DNA of 64,000 nt from contig QPMI01000036.1 of the NCBI GenBank assembly GCA_004431415.1, positions 382,001 through 446,000 of the forward strand, given 5' to 3'. This DNA comes from Cyanophora paradoxa (Eukaryota; Glaucocystophyceae; Cyanophorales; Cyanophoraceae). The notes beneath the pieces were generated by a model. It saw only the letters and a program-made list of their open reading frames with translations. It ran no database searches and was not told where the DNA came from. Each line of letters starts with the position of its first letter. The first letter of the stretch is position 1. The position numbers and the translations under genes were made by a program. This document shows, piece by piece, positions 32,527-42,003 of the stretch.

Positions 32527-35500
32527 TTACATAAGCAGCTTGCCGATCGCGGTCCAATGAATAAAAAGCTGGACAATTTGGGTGGGCATGACCGTCATTC
32601 TGGGTTGGAATCTCACTTTAACTGTAAAGCCAGTGTGACTCACCGCCGTGACGTTGGCCCCGTAGAAATCGACATCCGTGCTGCCGCCGGGATTGATGTC
32701 GAACGAGGGGGTTACGTTAATAACCGGCGTTGGGTTTGCTGGGGTCCCCAGTCCGCCTCCAGTGTCGTACGCCTGTCCGAATGTAATGTTGAACGTCACC
32801 GTGTATGTTGAATTGATGTTAAACTCCGTGTACGCAGCGTAGGAGTGGAAGGACGTGCCGTGCGTTATGTACGCATCCATGTTCACGTTTCTGTGCCCGT
32901 GGCCGGTGAGCGAGTACTCTGTGTGACTGTGTGTAGAGGGGGGGAAGGTGAGAGGCTTCCCCGTAACTTGAGTTTCCCAGTCCACGTTGTGACTGTGAGT
33001 CGAGGGGGGGAAGGTGGCTGGCCTTCCCGTAACTTGAGTTTCCCAGTCCACGGTGATGTTCGACAAGTCGGGGGCCGTCCAGTCGCTGATTTCTGAGATG
33101 GTGTGCTGGTGATCTGCGTGGGGGTACGTGCTCGGCTTCCCCGTGATGTTACCCCACGCCCAAGTTGCTGGAATTGTCGGTATCGTCGGCCTCCCTTTTA
33201 GATCTTGGTACTCTCCTGTATGCGCCACGGCCGCCAGCTGCGGTACGGCGACGCCCACGGTGCTGACGGCCTGGCTCGCCCCCGGCGCCATGTGCCACTC
33301 GTAGTTCTGCGATGCAAAGACGGGCTGGCCTGGCTCGGGCGCCCAGTACTCGATGCCTTTGGCGATCTTCTTGGTGTAAGGGGCTGCAGGCCTGTCAACC
33401 AATTTATCGACGTAGGCCTTGGGTACCAGCCAGTTTGCCTTGGGGCTCTGCGAATTGATCCCGTTGTCTATGAAGGCCCCGTAATTCCTGAAGGCCTCGG
33501 CCTCCCACCAATCCTGCATGCGGAAGGTACCGGGAATTTCGAGGCGCGAGTTGGCGTCGGCCAGGCGGGCCACCTGCGCCCCTCCGTTCGACGAGACGCC
33601 CGAGTGCCGGATGGCCGAGCCGAATTCGCGCCTTAGGGCTTCGATGTGATTGATTCTGTTGAGGCCCTCCTGGTAGACGGCAATTAATACGCGCTTCCGC
33701 CCCTTGGTCTCCTCCTTCACCATCTGCTTGAGGTCGCGCATCAGCCGACTCAGGGCGAGCGAAGTCGACCCGAATCCCTCTTGCATTTTAACGGTGAGCT
33801 GAGAGAGGAAGAGCACGGTCGCTCTGTCAATTTCGAGCAAAGTCTTCTGGTCCTTGGGGGTACGGTAATCGTTGATGCTATTGTCCAGCGCGCGAATGAA
33901 AGCCTGCAGCTCCTTCGGCTCCTTAATTTCGTTTAACCGCAGCTCCTGGGCCAAGAGCGAGGCCATTTCGCGCGCCTCCGAGGGGTCGTACACGCCCACA
34001 AATCCGGAGCCCAGCTCGCCCTCTAACCTATTAATTCGGTTGCGCAGTTGGCTCGCCTCGTCGCCCCACGTCTCGACACCCCAGTCGTAGATCTGCTGCG
34101 AGAGCTGCGCGATGAACTGTATGGTGTCGGCGGCCCAGTCGACGGGGTACTTGAAGAAGTTCTTCACGATTTCTTCCGCGCTGCGCCCGTTGATGATATC
34201 CACGATCACCTGCGCGATGGCGCCCGCGAGGATGGACAGGCCAAGTCCGCCCACCGTGCCGATCCTCATTTTCGTGAGGGCGCTTAGGGCGGACGACATG
34301 CCCGTCTGAAGGCCAAAAGAGCCGACCGTCATGATCATCTGATCGCGGAACGTATCGAAGAACTCCGCCTCCCCTATCTTGCCCTGCGAGAGCGCCTGGT
34401 AGGCCGAGAGCAGGCCGCCGGCCGTCGCCAGCCCAAGGCCCGCCGCCGCCGCGCCCGCCCGCCGCATGGCCCGCGAGCCCGTACCCCCGAGCCCGGCGCC
34501 CACCAAGTCGATGCCCGCCCCTGAAATAAATCGGCTGCCCCGAAAGACATGCCGTCGTTGTTCGCCGTACCCGCCGCCGAGAAGAGCGTCTCGGCGCTGA
34601 GGGCCTCCTTGGCCACCCGGGCCGCCTTGCCCTCGGGCGCCCCAGGTAGGCGTCGCGCTGCTCTTTGGTGGTGAATCGCTCGAGGTCGAAATCCGCAAGG
34701 GCGTCGGCGGTGGCGCGGTTCCAGTCGCCGTAGGGCATCAGGGCGTTGCGCAAAATAACGTCCGAGTCGCCCATCACGCGCCTGTCGAGCGTCTGAAACA
34801 CGCCCTCGGAGGGCAGGCGGGCGGTGCCCGGGCGCATCTCCTCCACGGAAACGTCGTCCCTCTCCGCGAGTGTGATGTCGTCTGGGCTGGCCAAGCCGAC
34901 GCCCGCGCCCTCATCGGCGTACGCCCTTCCCCTTCGTTTTAATATTTGATTGGCCTCCCGCTTCAAGGCTTGGTACTCTGTTTCTACCTTTGTTTTTCTC
35001 GCCTCCTCCTCTGCCGCCTTGCGCTCTGCGATCTTCCTCCTCTGCTCTTCTATCTCGGCGTTGCGTCTCGCCGCGTTCTCCTTCGCCTGCTGCTTCCGCT
35101 CTTCAATCACCCTGTTTGCGTACTCCTTGTCCGCTTGGGCCTTTCTGTAGCGCTCCTCGATCTGACTCTTGGCCTCGTCTCCTCTCTTCCTTAGTTCGCC
35201 TATGAACGCCGTTGTATCTATGTAAAGCTTGTATTTGGCGGGTGGATGCTCACGTTTAAAGGCCTCCAGATCGCGCACCATGGCGTCGTACTGTGCAAGC
35301 CCCTCCGCTGGAATGACGGCTCTTCGCTTTTCCCAAAACTTGCTCAGCTTCTCCACGTAATTGATCATGCCGACGTACGCGCTCTGTGCGCCGCTCACCG
35401 TTTTCGGATTGGCTCGCAGCTCTGCCAGAAACTCCCGCTTGTACATCCCGTACATTGACCATTCGAGGCCGCCCCGCCACAGGCTCGCTTCGGTCCGCAG

Positions 35501-37738
35501 TTCGCGGTGCATCTCCTCCGCGTCGCCGTATGCTATCCAGATGGCATCGCTGATGTACCTTTGCACGTACGCGCGCTCAAAGTTTTTCCACTTCTCATCG
35601 GCCATCTTTCTCCTCAGCTCTTCCGCGTCTTTCTGGCCCCTGCCCGTCAGCTGGTTCATCACATATGTGAAGTCGCGAATGTCAACCCCGAGAGCTCGTA
35701 TTTTCTCGCCGTTGCGCGATTCGTTTCTCTTCAGCTCTCGCATCTTTGCCCCCATGGCATCGAGGGTGTTGTTTTTGAAGGCCTCGAGGGCCCTCTTCCG
35801 TCCCGCAACCTTTGGCTCTTCGAGACGTGCGAATTCCTCGTCCGATGCAGTTTGCATTGCCTTCAGTCGTTCCTCTTCTGTCTTGGCGACCGCCTCCTCG
35901 TCCGCCCTGCGCCGCTGCTCTAACGCATCGAAGAGGGCCCTCTGGTCCTCGAGCGTGAGGCCGATGAGCTCTTCCACCTGGTCGCTCCTACCCAGTCGCG
36001 CAAAGGGTAGCCTCTCTGCCGCCGGCCTTGGATCGGGCCTCGGCGTCGTCTGCGTCTCGGCCGTCCCCATGGGCGAGCGTGCCTCTGCGGTGGCCGCGTA
36101 CTTGAGCAGCCTCTGCGCCAGCTCGTCCGCGTTGGCCTTGAATTTTTTCGACTGCTCGTCTGCTCGCTCGGCCGCCTCCTTTAAATTTTTGATCTCCTCC
36201 CGGAGCCTGTTCGCCTCCTGCACCGCCCCCGTTTGCAGCTCTCCCGCCTTTCTCCTCGTTTCCTCTTCCTCTTCCAGCAGCTGCCTCCTTGCCTCTGCCT
36301 CCTTTTCCAATTTCTTCTTCCTATCCTCGATCTCTTTCCTCTGCGCCTCGAGCAGCTCTGTGCCCGCGGTAAGCGCCTCAATTTCCTGGAGCTTTTTCGC
36401 CTTGGCGGCTTCCCTTTGCTCGTTTATCCTCTTCAGCTCCTCCTCGGCTTCGAGTATCATTTTCGTGCGCTCTTCCGCGACCTGGCGCTCTGCCGACCTT
36501 AGCGCGGTGAGGGCGCTCTCTTCCTGCCTTTGCGCGTCTGTCATCAGCTTGTTCGCTTCCGCCTTCTTCTCCGCGACCTCTGTCATTTCCTTGTCTTTCA
36601 GCTCGCTCCATTGCTGCTTTTCGTTCTCGAGTTTGTAGTACTCGCGCTGCGCGTCCTCGGTATCGAATTTAATGGGGGGTCTCGCGTTCAGCTCGTCGAT
36701 TTGCCTCACGAACCCCTTCCGATCCTTGTAGTATTTGATGCCGCCTACGATGAGGGCGCCCCCGAAGATGGCCGTTGAAGTTGCAAGGCCCGCTACCTTA
36801 TCCATGCCCTCCCCGCCTGAGCCGCCGCCACCCGAGCCGCTGCTGCCCCCGCCCCCTCCCACGGGCGTGCCGCCTGTGTCCCCTCCGCCCCCCGTGCCTG
36901 TACCCCCACCCCCGGTGCCTGTACCCCCACCCCCGGTTCCTGTACCCCCACCTCCCGTGCTTCCACCACCCGTACCCCCACCAGGAATCGCACCCGGCAC
37001 CTTGGGCCCGCCGATGATGTCGTCGTACGGGTGGCGGTGCGCCCAGTCCGTGATGTCGGCCTTCACGTGCGGGTGCTTGACGAGGGCGTACCTCTCGTCG
37101 TGGAAGTGGTCCTTCAGCGCCCAGTTCTGCGTCTTCGCCCAGTCCGAGCGATCGGGGAGCACGTCGGGCGCCGTTGGGATGCGGCCCCCGCCCGTCGTCT
37201 CCGGCGTCTCGCCCGTCCTGTCGGCGCTCAGGGCGCGGATGTTCACCTTGAAGTGGTCGAACCACGCGAAAAACTCCTCCCTGTCGCGCCTGTACTGCTC
37301 GGGCTCCATGCTCGGCAGCGCCTGGCGGCTCCAGTAGATGTGGCGCAGGGGGCCCGCGATGCGCTCTAGCGCGTTGTACCCGGGCCTCACGTCTCCCTCT
37401 GCGCCCTTGAGGGTCAGCTTCACGAGGTTGAGGGTGGCATCTTTCGCCGTGACGGCGTTCGCGATTTTCACGTCGGCCGCCCTCTTAATAATGTTCCAGT
37501 CCACGCCCGTCTCGGTCGTCACGCCCCAGAGCCCCTTGATAATTGCGGTGAGGTCCCCGTAGTCCGCCAGCGAGCCTATGGTCGTCAGGAAATCGTTGTA
37601 CGTGGATCCCTGCCGCAGCCTAATCTCGTCCGCGTAAATTCCCCTCACGCTCAGGCTCCCGTCTATCGCGAAGGCGCCGTTCAGCACCTCGTCGGGATTC
37701 GGGATGGCCATGCGCCAGGGGTCTGCAAGCATCGACAT
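32527..37738 (-). CDS. Giant fibre/scaffold protein, two apparent -1 frameshifts
   Basis: About 1,737 codons if read continuously from 37738. Order: N-terminal beta/alpha region; fibre-like HxH motifs (DHFHDERYALVKHPHVKADI); Gly/Thr repeats (near 36990-36830); a hydrophobic segment (TAIFGGALIVGGIKYY); a coiled coil of roughly 200 residues; a mixed helical region; two more hydrophobic segments (GLGLATAGGLLSAY; GGLGLSILAGAIAQVIV); helical region; and a C-terminal fibre region with ITGKP/VTGKP and STHSH repeats. HxH motifs like these bind metal in phage T4 fibre tips. The frame shifts by -1 at a GGGG run near 34645 and again at GGGG near 34520; the stretch between them reads sensibly in the third frame. 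This fits missing G bases, decay or programmed shifting. TTTTTCTCTC (37751-37760) lies upstream. Confidence 0.75.
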
Positions 37739-37764
37739 TTCTATTCGCGAGAGAGAAAAATTAA

Positions 37765-38240
37765 CTAGCGCTCCGCCTCCCAGGTCCACTTCAGCTTGCC
37801 GCTCACCTCGCCCGTCGTCCAGCGGCCCGCCGGCACCTGCCAGAAAACGTCGGCGAAGGGGTAATCGGGCCTGACAACGATCTGCTCGTCGCGCAGCCAG
37901 CGGTAGGCCTCGGAGGCGTCGCGTATTTTTGGCTCCCAGTATTCCCCGCCCGTGCCGTTCGGCAGCGAGTACCCCTCCCTCGCTACCCGTACCCTGTAGA
38001 AGTGCTCGCCCGTGAGCGTGTCTACCCCCCTGTACTCGAATTCTACGATTAAGGCCAGGTCCTGCCATGCGCTCTCGCCGAGACGGATGTGACTGAGGCT
38101 GTGCAGCAGCCCGTATTTAATTGGACCAGAGGCGGTTACAAGATCGACTCTGTAAGTGAGGGGCGAGGGTAGCCTGGCACGCCCGCAAAGGTGCGCGTCT
38201 TGACGCCCGAGCCCTTCCGCGGAAATATGATCAGGCGCAT
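37765..38240 (-). CDS. Hypothetical insert protein with one apparent -1 frameshift
   Basis: Reading from the ATG at 38240 gives a short basic start (MRLIIFPRKGSGVKTRTFAG). The frame must then shift by -1 near 38175 to enter the long frame LPSPLTYRVDLVTASG... that ends KLKWTWEAER at 37765. The 38240 start is preferred because ATTTTCGCAG (38251-38260) lies just upstream and it matches the spacing at other insert genes. The alternative ATG at 38271 falls inside the upstream gene and gives a composition unlike the rest. The product of about 155 aa is beta-type with many aromatic residues (Trp/Tyr) and no recognised family, possibly a small virion protein. Confidence 0.6.
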
Positions 38241-38260
38241 TTAAGGGGGCCTGCGAAAAT

Positions 38261-38710
38261 CTATTTCGCAAAGGCCCAGAGGCCGAAGTTCTTGACGATG
38301 AAGGCGTTGTTCTTCTTGGTGGCGCCCGTGATGTCGGTGAAGCGCACGCGCAGCTCCTGGAACTTGTCGTACGCGACGTAGTTCGGGCGCACGGCCATGG
38401 GCACCTCGAACCAGTAGAGGATGGTGTTTTCCAGGCCGTCGTGGCCCCACGTCGGGATCACGACCTTGTTGATGCACGAGTTCACGTTCGAGATGGTCGT
38501 GACGTTCAAGTCGGGCACGTCCATCAGCAGAACGTTGACGGTTTTCGCGGTGGTGGGGTCCGGAATCGCGGTCGTATCCAGCTCCAGGTAGACTCCCTTG
38601 ATCTGCAGCGTGTCGATGTCGGAGGGGATCTGGTTCAGCCTGAGGCGCCAGAAGCCCTCGGAATCCTGCGTCTCTCCGTTCGACTGGACGTAGAGGTTGA
38701 CGCAGGACAT
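38261..38710 (-). CDS. Hypothetical structural-type insert protein, 149 aa
   Basis: Unrecognised, compact and beta-rich: MSCVNLYVQSNGETQ, then repeated strands such as IDTLQIKGVYLELD, VVIPTWG, ILYWFEVPMAVRPNYV and FQELRVRFTDITG. Size and strand pattern would fit a single jelly-roll or a small capsid/penton-like subunit, but no signature proves it. AATTTCTCAG (38726-38735 on the - strand) lies about 15 nt before the ATG. The 20-nt gap to the next gene carries that gene's motif. Confidence 0.7.
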   Translation of the reverse strand: MSCVNLYVQSNGETQDSEGFWRLRLNQIPSDIDTLQIKGVYLELDTTAIPDPTTAKTVNVLLMDVPDLNVTTISNVNSCINKVVIPTWGHDGLENTILYWFEVPMAVRPNYVAYDKFQELRVRFTDITGATKKNNAFIVKNFGLWAFAK

Positions 38711-38733
38711 TATTTAGGAAGGGGCCTGAGAAA

Positions 38734-38922
38734 TTATGCCTTCCTCAGGCCGTTGAGGAGGTAGGGCCCCACGAAGTAGTAGCCCGCGAACTGCGCGGCG
38801 AGGATCCGCACGAGGTAGTAGCGCGCGGGCGACATGTAGGCGACCGCGCCGAGGGTCAGCAGGCTGCCCAGGTAGCGGGAATCGCTGGTGATATCATCGA
38901 GGCTCGGGAGCATGGACGACAT
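38734..38922 (-). CDS. Small membrane protein of the insert, 62 aa
   Basis: One or two hydrophobic segments (LGSLLTLGAVAYM and VRILAAQFAGYYFVGPYLL) with a short polar N-terminus and basic end (NGLRKA). Tiny membrane proteins are frequent in small DNA viruses, for example as lipid-associated or membrane-lysing factors; the role here is unknown. AATTTCTGAA (38936-38945 on the - strand) lies 13 nt upstream of the ATG, one of the clearest copies of the shared motif. Confidence 0.72.
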   Translation of the reverse strand: MSSMLPSLDDITSDSRYLGSLLTLGAVAYMSPARYYLVRILAAQFAGYYFVGPYLLNGLRKA

Positions 38923-38944
38923 TGTTAAGGGCCCATTCAGAAAT

Positions 38945-39316
38945 TTACTTGGGCATGAAGAAATTCCTGATGCGCTCTCCCTCCTCGTGCAGCGCCCACT
39001 GCAGCCGGTCGATGACGGCGGCCATCACGGGCGGGCTCGCGGCGGGGTTTTTCGCGTACGCCCTGGCGTCCTCTGCCATCTGGGGGTGGTACTGCTCGAC
39101 CCGCTTGGCGTAGCTCGCGATGGCGCGGCGGGTGCACCGATCCAGGTCAGCCGCCATTTCGGCCGGGGCCTTCGGCTGCTGCTGCTTCTTTCGCGCGTAA
39201 GTCCTAAGAAGCCAAGGGAACGCTGTGCTGGTGCTGGTGCTCGTACTGTTGCTGCTGCTGCCGGGGCAGGACGACGGAGCCTCTGCGCTGGGGGCTGTTG
39301 TCGCGGGAGTCTCCAT
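38945..39316 (-). CDS. Hypothetical insert protein, 123 aa
   Basis: Ser/Thr-rich disordered N-terminus, then a helical C-terminal half (MAADLDRCTRRAIASYAKR, VIDRLQWALHEEGERIRNF). No family recognised. The first 113 nt overlap the end of the upstream gene in another frame. Its promoter motif (TTTTTTTCTAGAG, 39327-39339) therefore lies inside that gene's coding sequence, unless the upstream gene actually ends earlier. Confidence 0.65.
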   Translation of the reverse strand: METPATTAPSAEAPSSCPGSSSNSTSTSTSTAFPWLLRTYARKKQQQPKAPAEMAADLDRCTRRAIASYAKRVEQYHPQMAEDARAYAKNPAASPPVMAAVIDRLQWALHEEGERIRNFFMPK

Positions 39317-39596
39317 TTCCCATGTTCTCTAGAAAAAAACGCGTACCGGTCTGCGTCATCTGAATGTCGACGTGGTGCGGGCCGATCGCCTGCACGCTCT
39401 CGCGCCTCTGCTGCTCGGGCGGGGGCTCGGGCTCGGGCTCGCCGCGGCGCACGACCCTCAGGGCCGCCGCCTTCAGGGCGCCCAGCACGGTGTTGGGGCG
39501 CACGCGCTCCGTGCCGCCCAGGAGCTCGGAAACCAGGAAGAGCGCGCCGCAGATTACGGTGATGACGTCCGAGTGGGTGCATGCCCCCTCGAACAT
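39204..39596 (-). CDS. Hypothetical insert protein with membrane segment, 130 aa
   Basis: Hydrophobic segment at residues about 11-28 (VITVICGALFLVSELLGG), then a basic, Glu/Pro-rich section. The C-terminal part is Gln/His-rich (QQQQQ, HQHQH), in the zone overlapping the next gene. AATTGTTCTGA (39609-39619 on the - strand) lies 13 nt before the ATG. The YqaJ-like gene ends 84 nt upstream. A membrane-anchored virion or assembly factor is possible; there is no specific evidence. Confidence 0.65.
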   Translation of the reverse strand: MFEGACTHSDVITVICGALFLVSELLGGTERVRPNTVLGALKAAALRVVRRGEPEPEPPPEQQRRESVQAIGPHHVDIQMTQTGTRFFLENMGNGDSRDNSPQRRGSVVLPRQQQQQYEHQHQHSVPLAS

Positions 39597-39679
39597 CTTG
39601 CGGGCGCATCAGAACAATTACCCGCTACCCCTGCCCCTTCCGCGCCCCTTGCCCTTTCCGCGCCCTCGGCCCCTGGCCC

Positions 39680-41212
39680 TCAGGTCGCCGATTTCCGCGG
39701 CCTGCGGCGCAAAGCGGGGTCGTCCGCCTGGCCGGCGTCCGCCTGGAAAATCGTGAAGAGGTACCCGTCCGTGTTGTTGTCGGTGTTGTTCGTGTTTCGC
39801 GCGTGCGACCACTCTTTCAGTAAATCGCGCCTCTGCTTGTCGGGCAGCGTCTTCGAGAGGTACTCCTGCAGCTTGCTCGCGTAATTTTCCTCCGGAATCA
39901 GCGACGCAAGGACGGTGGGCGGATCTTTCCCCATGCCTATCTTCTCTTCCGTCAGCATGCGCTCGAGCTCTGCAATTTCCACCATCGTATCGATGCTCGG
40001 CTGAGGTCCTGCCTCTGCCCTCTTCTGGTCTACGAGGCGCTGCCCGGCCGCCGTGAATTTCGCGGACAGAATTTGGTGCAGCCGCTCGTACACCGTCGTG
40101 GTGCCCGGCTCCTTCTCCTTGAGCAGCACCACCCAGTCGTAATTCGCCCACAGCACCTGCAGGTTCGATATGTGATCGATCGTCACCAGCACGTGGGCGT
40201 GCAGCGCCCCGTCCGTCGGCCCCACCTCCACGCCCCCTTGCACGCGAATTCCGATGATTGCGTTGGCGTACGTGTCGTCCTTGTACTTGCCGTTCTCCTC
40301 CTTCAAATTGAAGCGGATGAACTTGTAGAATTCTGCGTCCGAGAGCACCTCTGCGAGGCTGTCGCGCAGCGCCGCCGCCTCGAATTCTCGCGCCTCTCCC
40401 AGGCGCTTGTGTGTGTTGAAGAGCACCCAGTAGCGCGACTGGCGCGCCTGTCGTATGTCGTACCGCGTGCTTCCGTCGGGATTCTTTTTGTTGAGGATGA
40501 AGACCGACCGCCCCGTCTCGCTGATTTCCGTGATCACCTTCTCGAGCGCCTCCAGCCCGTTTGCCTGCGCCGCCTGCAGTCCCGTTTTCGCCTTCTCTAT
40601 GTTCTGCTTCACCTCTTGCGCGTCCATTCGATCGCTGTAGGGCTCGGGCGGCGTACCCTCCTTGACGTGCATCCAAAATAGATGTAAGCACTTCCTCATG
40701 AGCTCGATGTACCTCTCGTCGCGCCTGACGTACCACGTTTGCACGCGCAGAGGAGTGAAGCAAAAAAGTTCGGCCCACTCGCGGCCCGTTATGTCCAGAA
40801 GTCCTTGTAACTGCGGCATGTAATAAGTAGGAACTCTATCATAAAGTTCGCCCTTGTACGGGCATTTCACCTCTAAAATTCTATCATTTCCTATAAGTCC
40901 GTCGGGACTACCGGCGAGGAACGGCATTTCTTTATGTTCGTGCAGTCCAGTATGTTTAATGTCAACGTTATCGTTCAGTGCCTTGTAGATAGAGACCGCG
41001 AGGGGCTCATAGTCATGCCCGTAGGTTAGGGCAGGGTTGTCAAAGTTGTTTTCCTCCGCTATACCGCTTAGCTCCGCCCAGAGGCGGGCCCTGGATTTCC
41101 AGGGATTTATGCCGCACGCAGCCGCAAAGTTCGAGGCAGTTAGCTTTTCGCGGCGCGCCGCGTGCCACGCCGCGCTCCCCTGTTGCAAGTTCTCGCAAGT
41201 CTCGCAGTCCAT
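39680..41212 (-). CDS. YqaJ-type nuclease with C-terminal HUH/Rep-like motifs
   Basis: 510 aa. Residues 8-190 are a YqaJ/lambda-exonuclease-like PD-(D/E)XK nuclease with all core residues: GSAAWHAARREKLTAS, Glu69 (YGHDYEP), Asp104 (AGSPDGL), Glu114-x-Lys116 (ILEVKCPYK) and Gln134/136 (PQLQ). Such enzymes resect DNA for recombination and replication in phages and viruses. The following 320 residues contain YWVLFNT (261-267), VEVGPTDGALHAHVLV (328-343) with His338-Ala-His340, and NYASK (443-447). These resemble motifs I, II (HUH) and III (YxxK) of rolling-circle Rep proteins, though the spacing from II to III is long. If real, one protein joins strand nicking and resection. The Rep assignment is inference; the YqaJ part is firm. 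Start 41212 is preferred because MDCETCENLQQGS begins the domain. Confidence 0.85.
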   Translation of the reverse strand: MDCETCENLQQGSAAWHAARREKLTASNFAAACGINPWKSRARLWAELSGIAEENNFDNPALTYGHDYEPLAVSIYKALNDNVDIKHTGLHEHKEMPFLAGSPDGLIGNDRILEVKCPYKGELYDRVPTYYMPQLQGLLDITGREWAELFCFTPLRVQTWYVRRDERYIELMRKCLHLFWMHVKEGTPPEPYSDRMDAQEVKQNIEKAKTGLQAAQANGLEALEKVITEISETGRSVFILNKKNPDGSTRYDIRQARQSRYWVLFNTHKRLGEAREFEAAALRDSLAEVLSDAEFYKFIRFNLKEENGKYKDDTYANAIIGIRVQGGVEVGPTDGALHAHVLVTIDHISNLQVLWANYDWVVLLKEKEPGTTTVYERLHQILSAKFTAAGQRLVDQKRAEAGPQPSIDTMVEIAELERMLTEEKIGMGKDPPTVLASLIPEENYASKLQEYLSKTLPDKQRRDLLKEWSHARNTNNTDNNTDGYLFTIFQADAGQADDPALRRRPRKSAT

Positions 41213-41264
41213 AGCTCCTAGCTTCGCAGTAGCGTTTAGAATTTCTTGATGTGTGCAATTGCAA
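41213..41264. promoter_or_regulatory. Divergent promoter between YqaJ gene and 41265 gene
   Basis: A spacer of 52 nt. The + strand has AATTTCTTGATG (about 41240-41251) 13 nt before the ATG at 41265, close to the common motif. The - strand has only a weaker AATTCTAAACG. It also contains the palindrome GCAATTGC. Confidence 0.6.
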
Positions 41265-41966
41265 ATGTCGGCTGCAGAGGAAGCGCCCAAGGACGTGATC
41301 GCGGAGTTCATAGATCAGGTCAAGGACCTTAGACGCTGGGTGGTTGAGCAGGCCTCGCGACCGAGTCGACCGCGCGTCCCGTGGGCGGTGCTAAGGCTGG
41401 CTAACGAAGGGTGGCTGGACGGCCATTACAACGCTGGCGGGGCCCACTACCTTCGAAGCCACGACGAGGGCAGGATTATCGATGAGTTCAAGCGCATTTG
41501 GTTCGCCCTGGGCTCCAAGCTCAGCTTTCTCTCGACCCTCCCGGACCACATTCGAATGCAAATCCTCCAGTGGTACGCGAAGGCAAGGGACTCGGAACGG
41601 GACGACGTAAATAGGCGCGACCTCTCGCGCCTGCGCTCGGCCGTGACGAAGTACGTCACGAGCTATGACTATTATAACGCCAGAGATCCCAACTACGACG
41701 TCGAGCCGATTCCAGCACATCTGGTACCCCTGGGATGGGACAGATACCCCGAGTACTCGTGGGACAGGGGCCTCAACCCCCCGCCCCCGGCCCTGCCAGC
41801 CCCGCCCGCCCCACCGATAAACGCCCCCGCCCCACGTGACGTCAGACGGGACATACGCGAATGGGAGGAGTGGAGCAACGACCCGAAGAACTGGCTACCC
41901 GGGGAGGCGGAGCTGCGCAAGCGCGCGAGGCTGATGCCCGGCGACAGGTACCCCGACCGCGAGTAG
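41265..41966 (+). CDS. Hypothetical insert protein, 233 aa
   Basis: Unrecognised. The N-terminal 150 residues are helical and charged (FIDQVKDLRRWVVEQ, IRMQILQWYAKARDSE). A Tyr-rich section (SYDYYNARDPNYDVEPIP) and a Pro/Ala spacer follow, then a charged end (REWEEWSNDPKNWLPGEAEL). Start at 41265 is fixed by the AATTTCTTGATG motif; an in-frame ATG at 41253 would lie inside the usual spacer. It is divergent from the nuclease gene, so perhaps co-expressed with it. Confidence 0.72.
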   Translation: MSAAEEAPKDVIAEFIDQVKDLRRWVVEQASRPSRPRVPWAVLRLANEGWLDGHYNAGGAHYLRSHDEGRIIDEFKRIWFALGSKLSFLSTLPDHIRMQILQWYAKARDSERDDVNRRDLSRLRSAVTKYVTSYDYYNARDPNYDVEPIPAHLVPLGWDRYPEYSWDRGLNPPPPALPAPPAPPINAPAPRDVRRDIREWEEWSNDPKNWLPGEAELRKRARLMPGDRYPDRE

Positions 41967-42003
41967 GGGGTACAGGTATAAATTCTCAGCGAGCCGCGAG
42001 CAA

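Noticed and set aside
32527..34698. Separate 723-aa gene starting at 34698
   Set aside because: Its first 60 residues are an out-of-frame reading of the giant fibre gene, and no promoter motif precedes it.
34031..38068. Upstream ATG at 38068 and the frame running to 34031 as the true giant protein
   Set aside because: The part before 37738 overlaps another gene and the part after about 34645 turns into Arg/Gly-rich out-of-frame sequence. The motif-linked ATG at 37738 and the shifted frames fit better.
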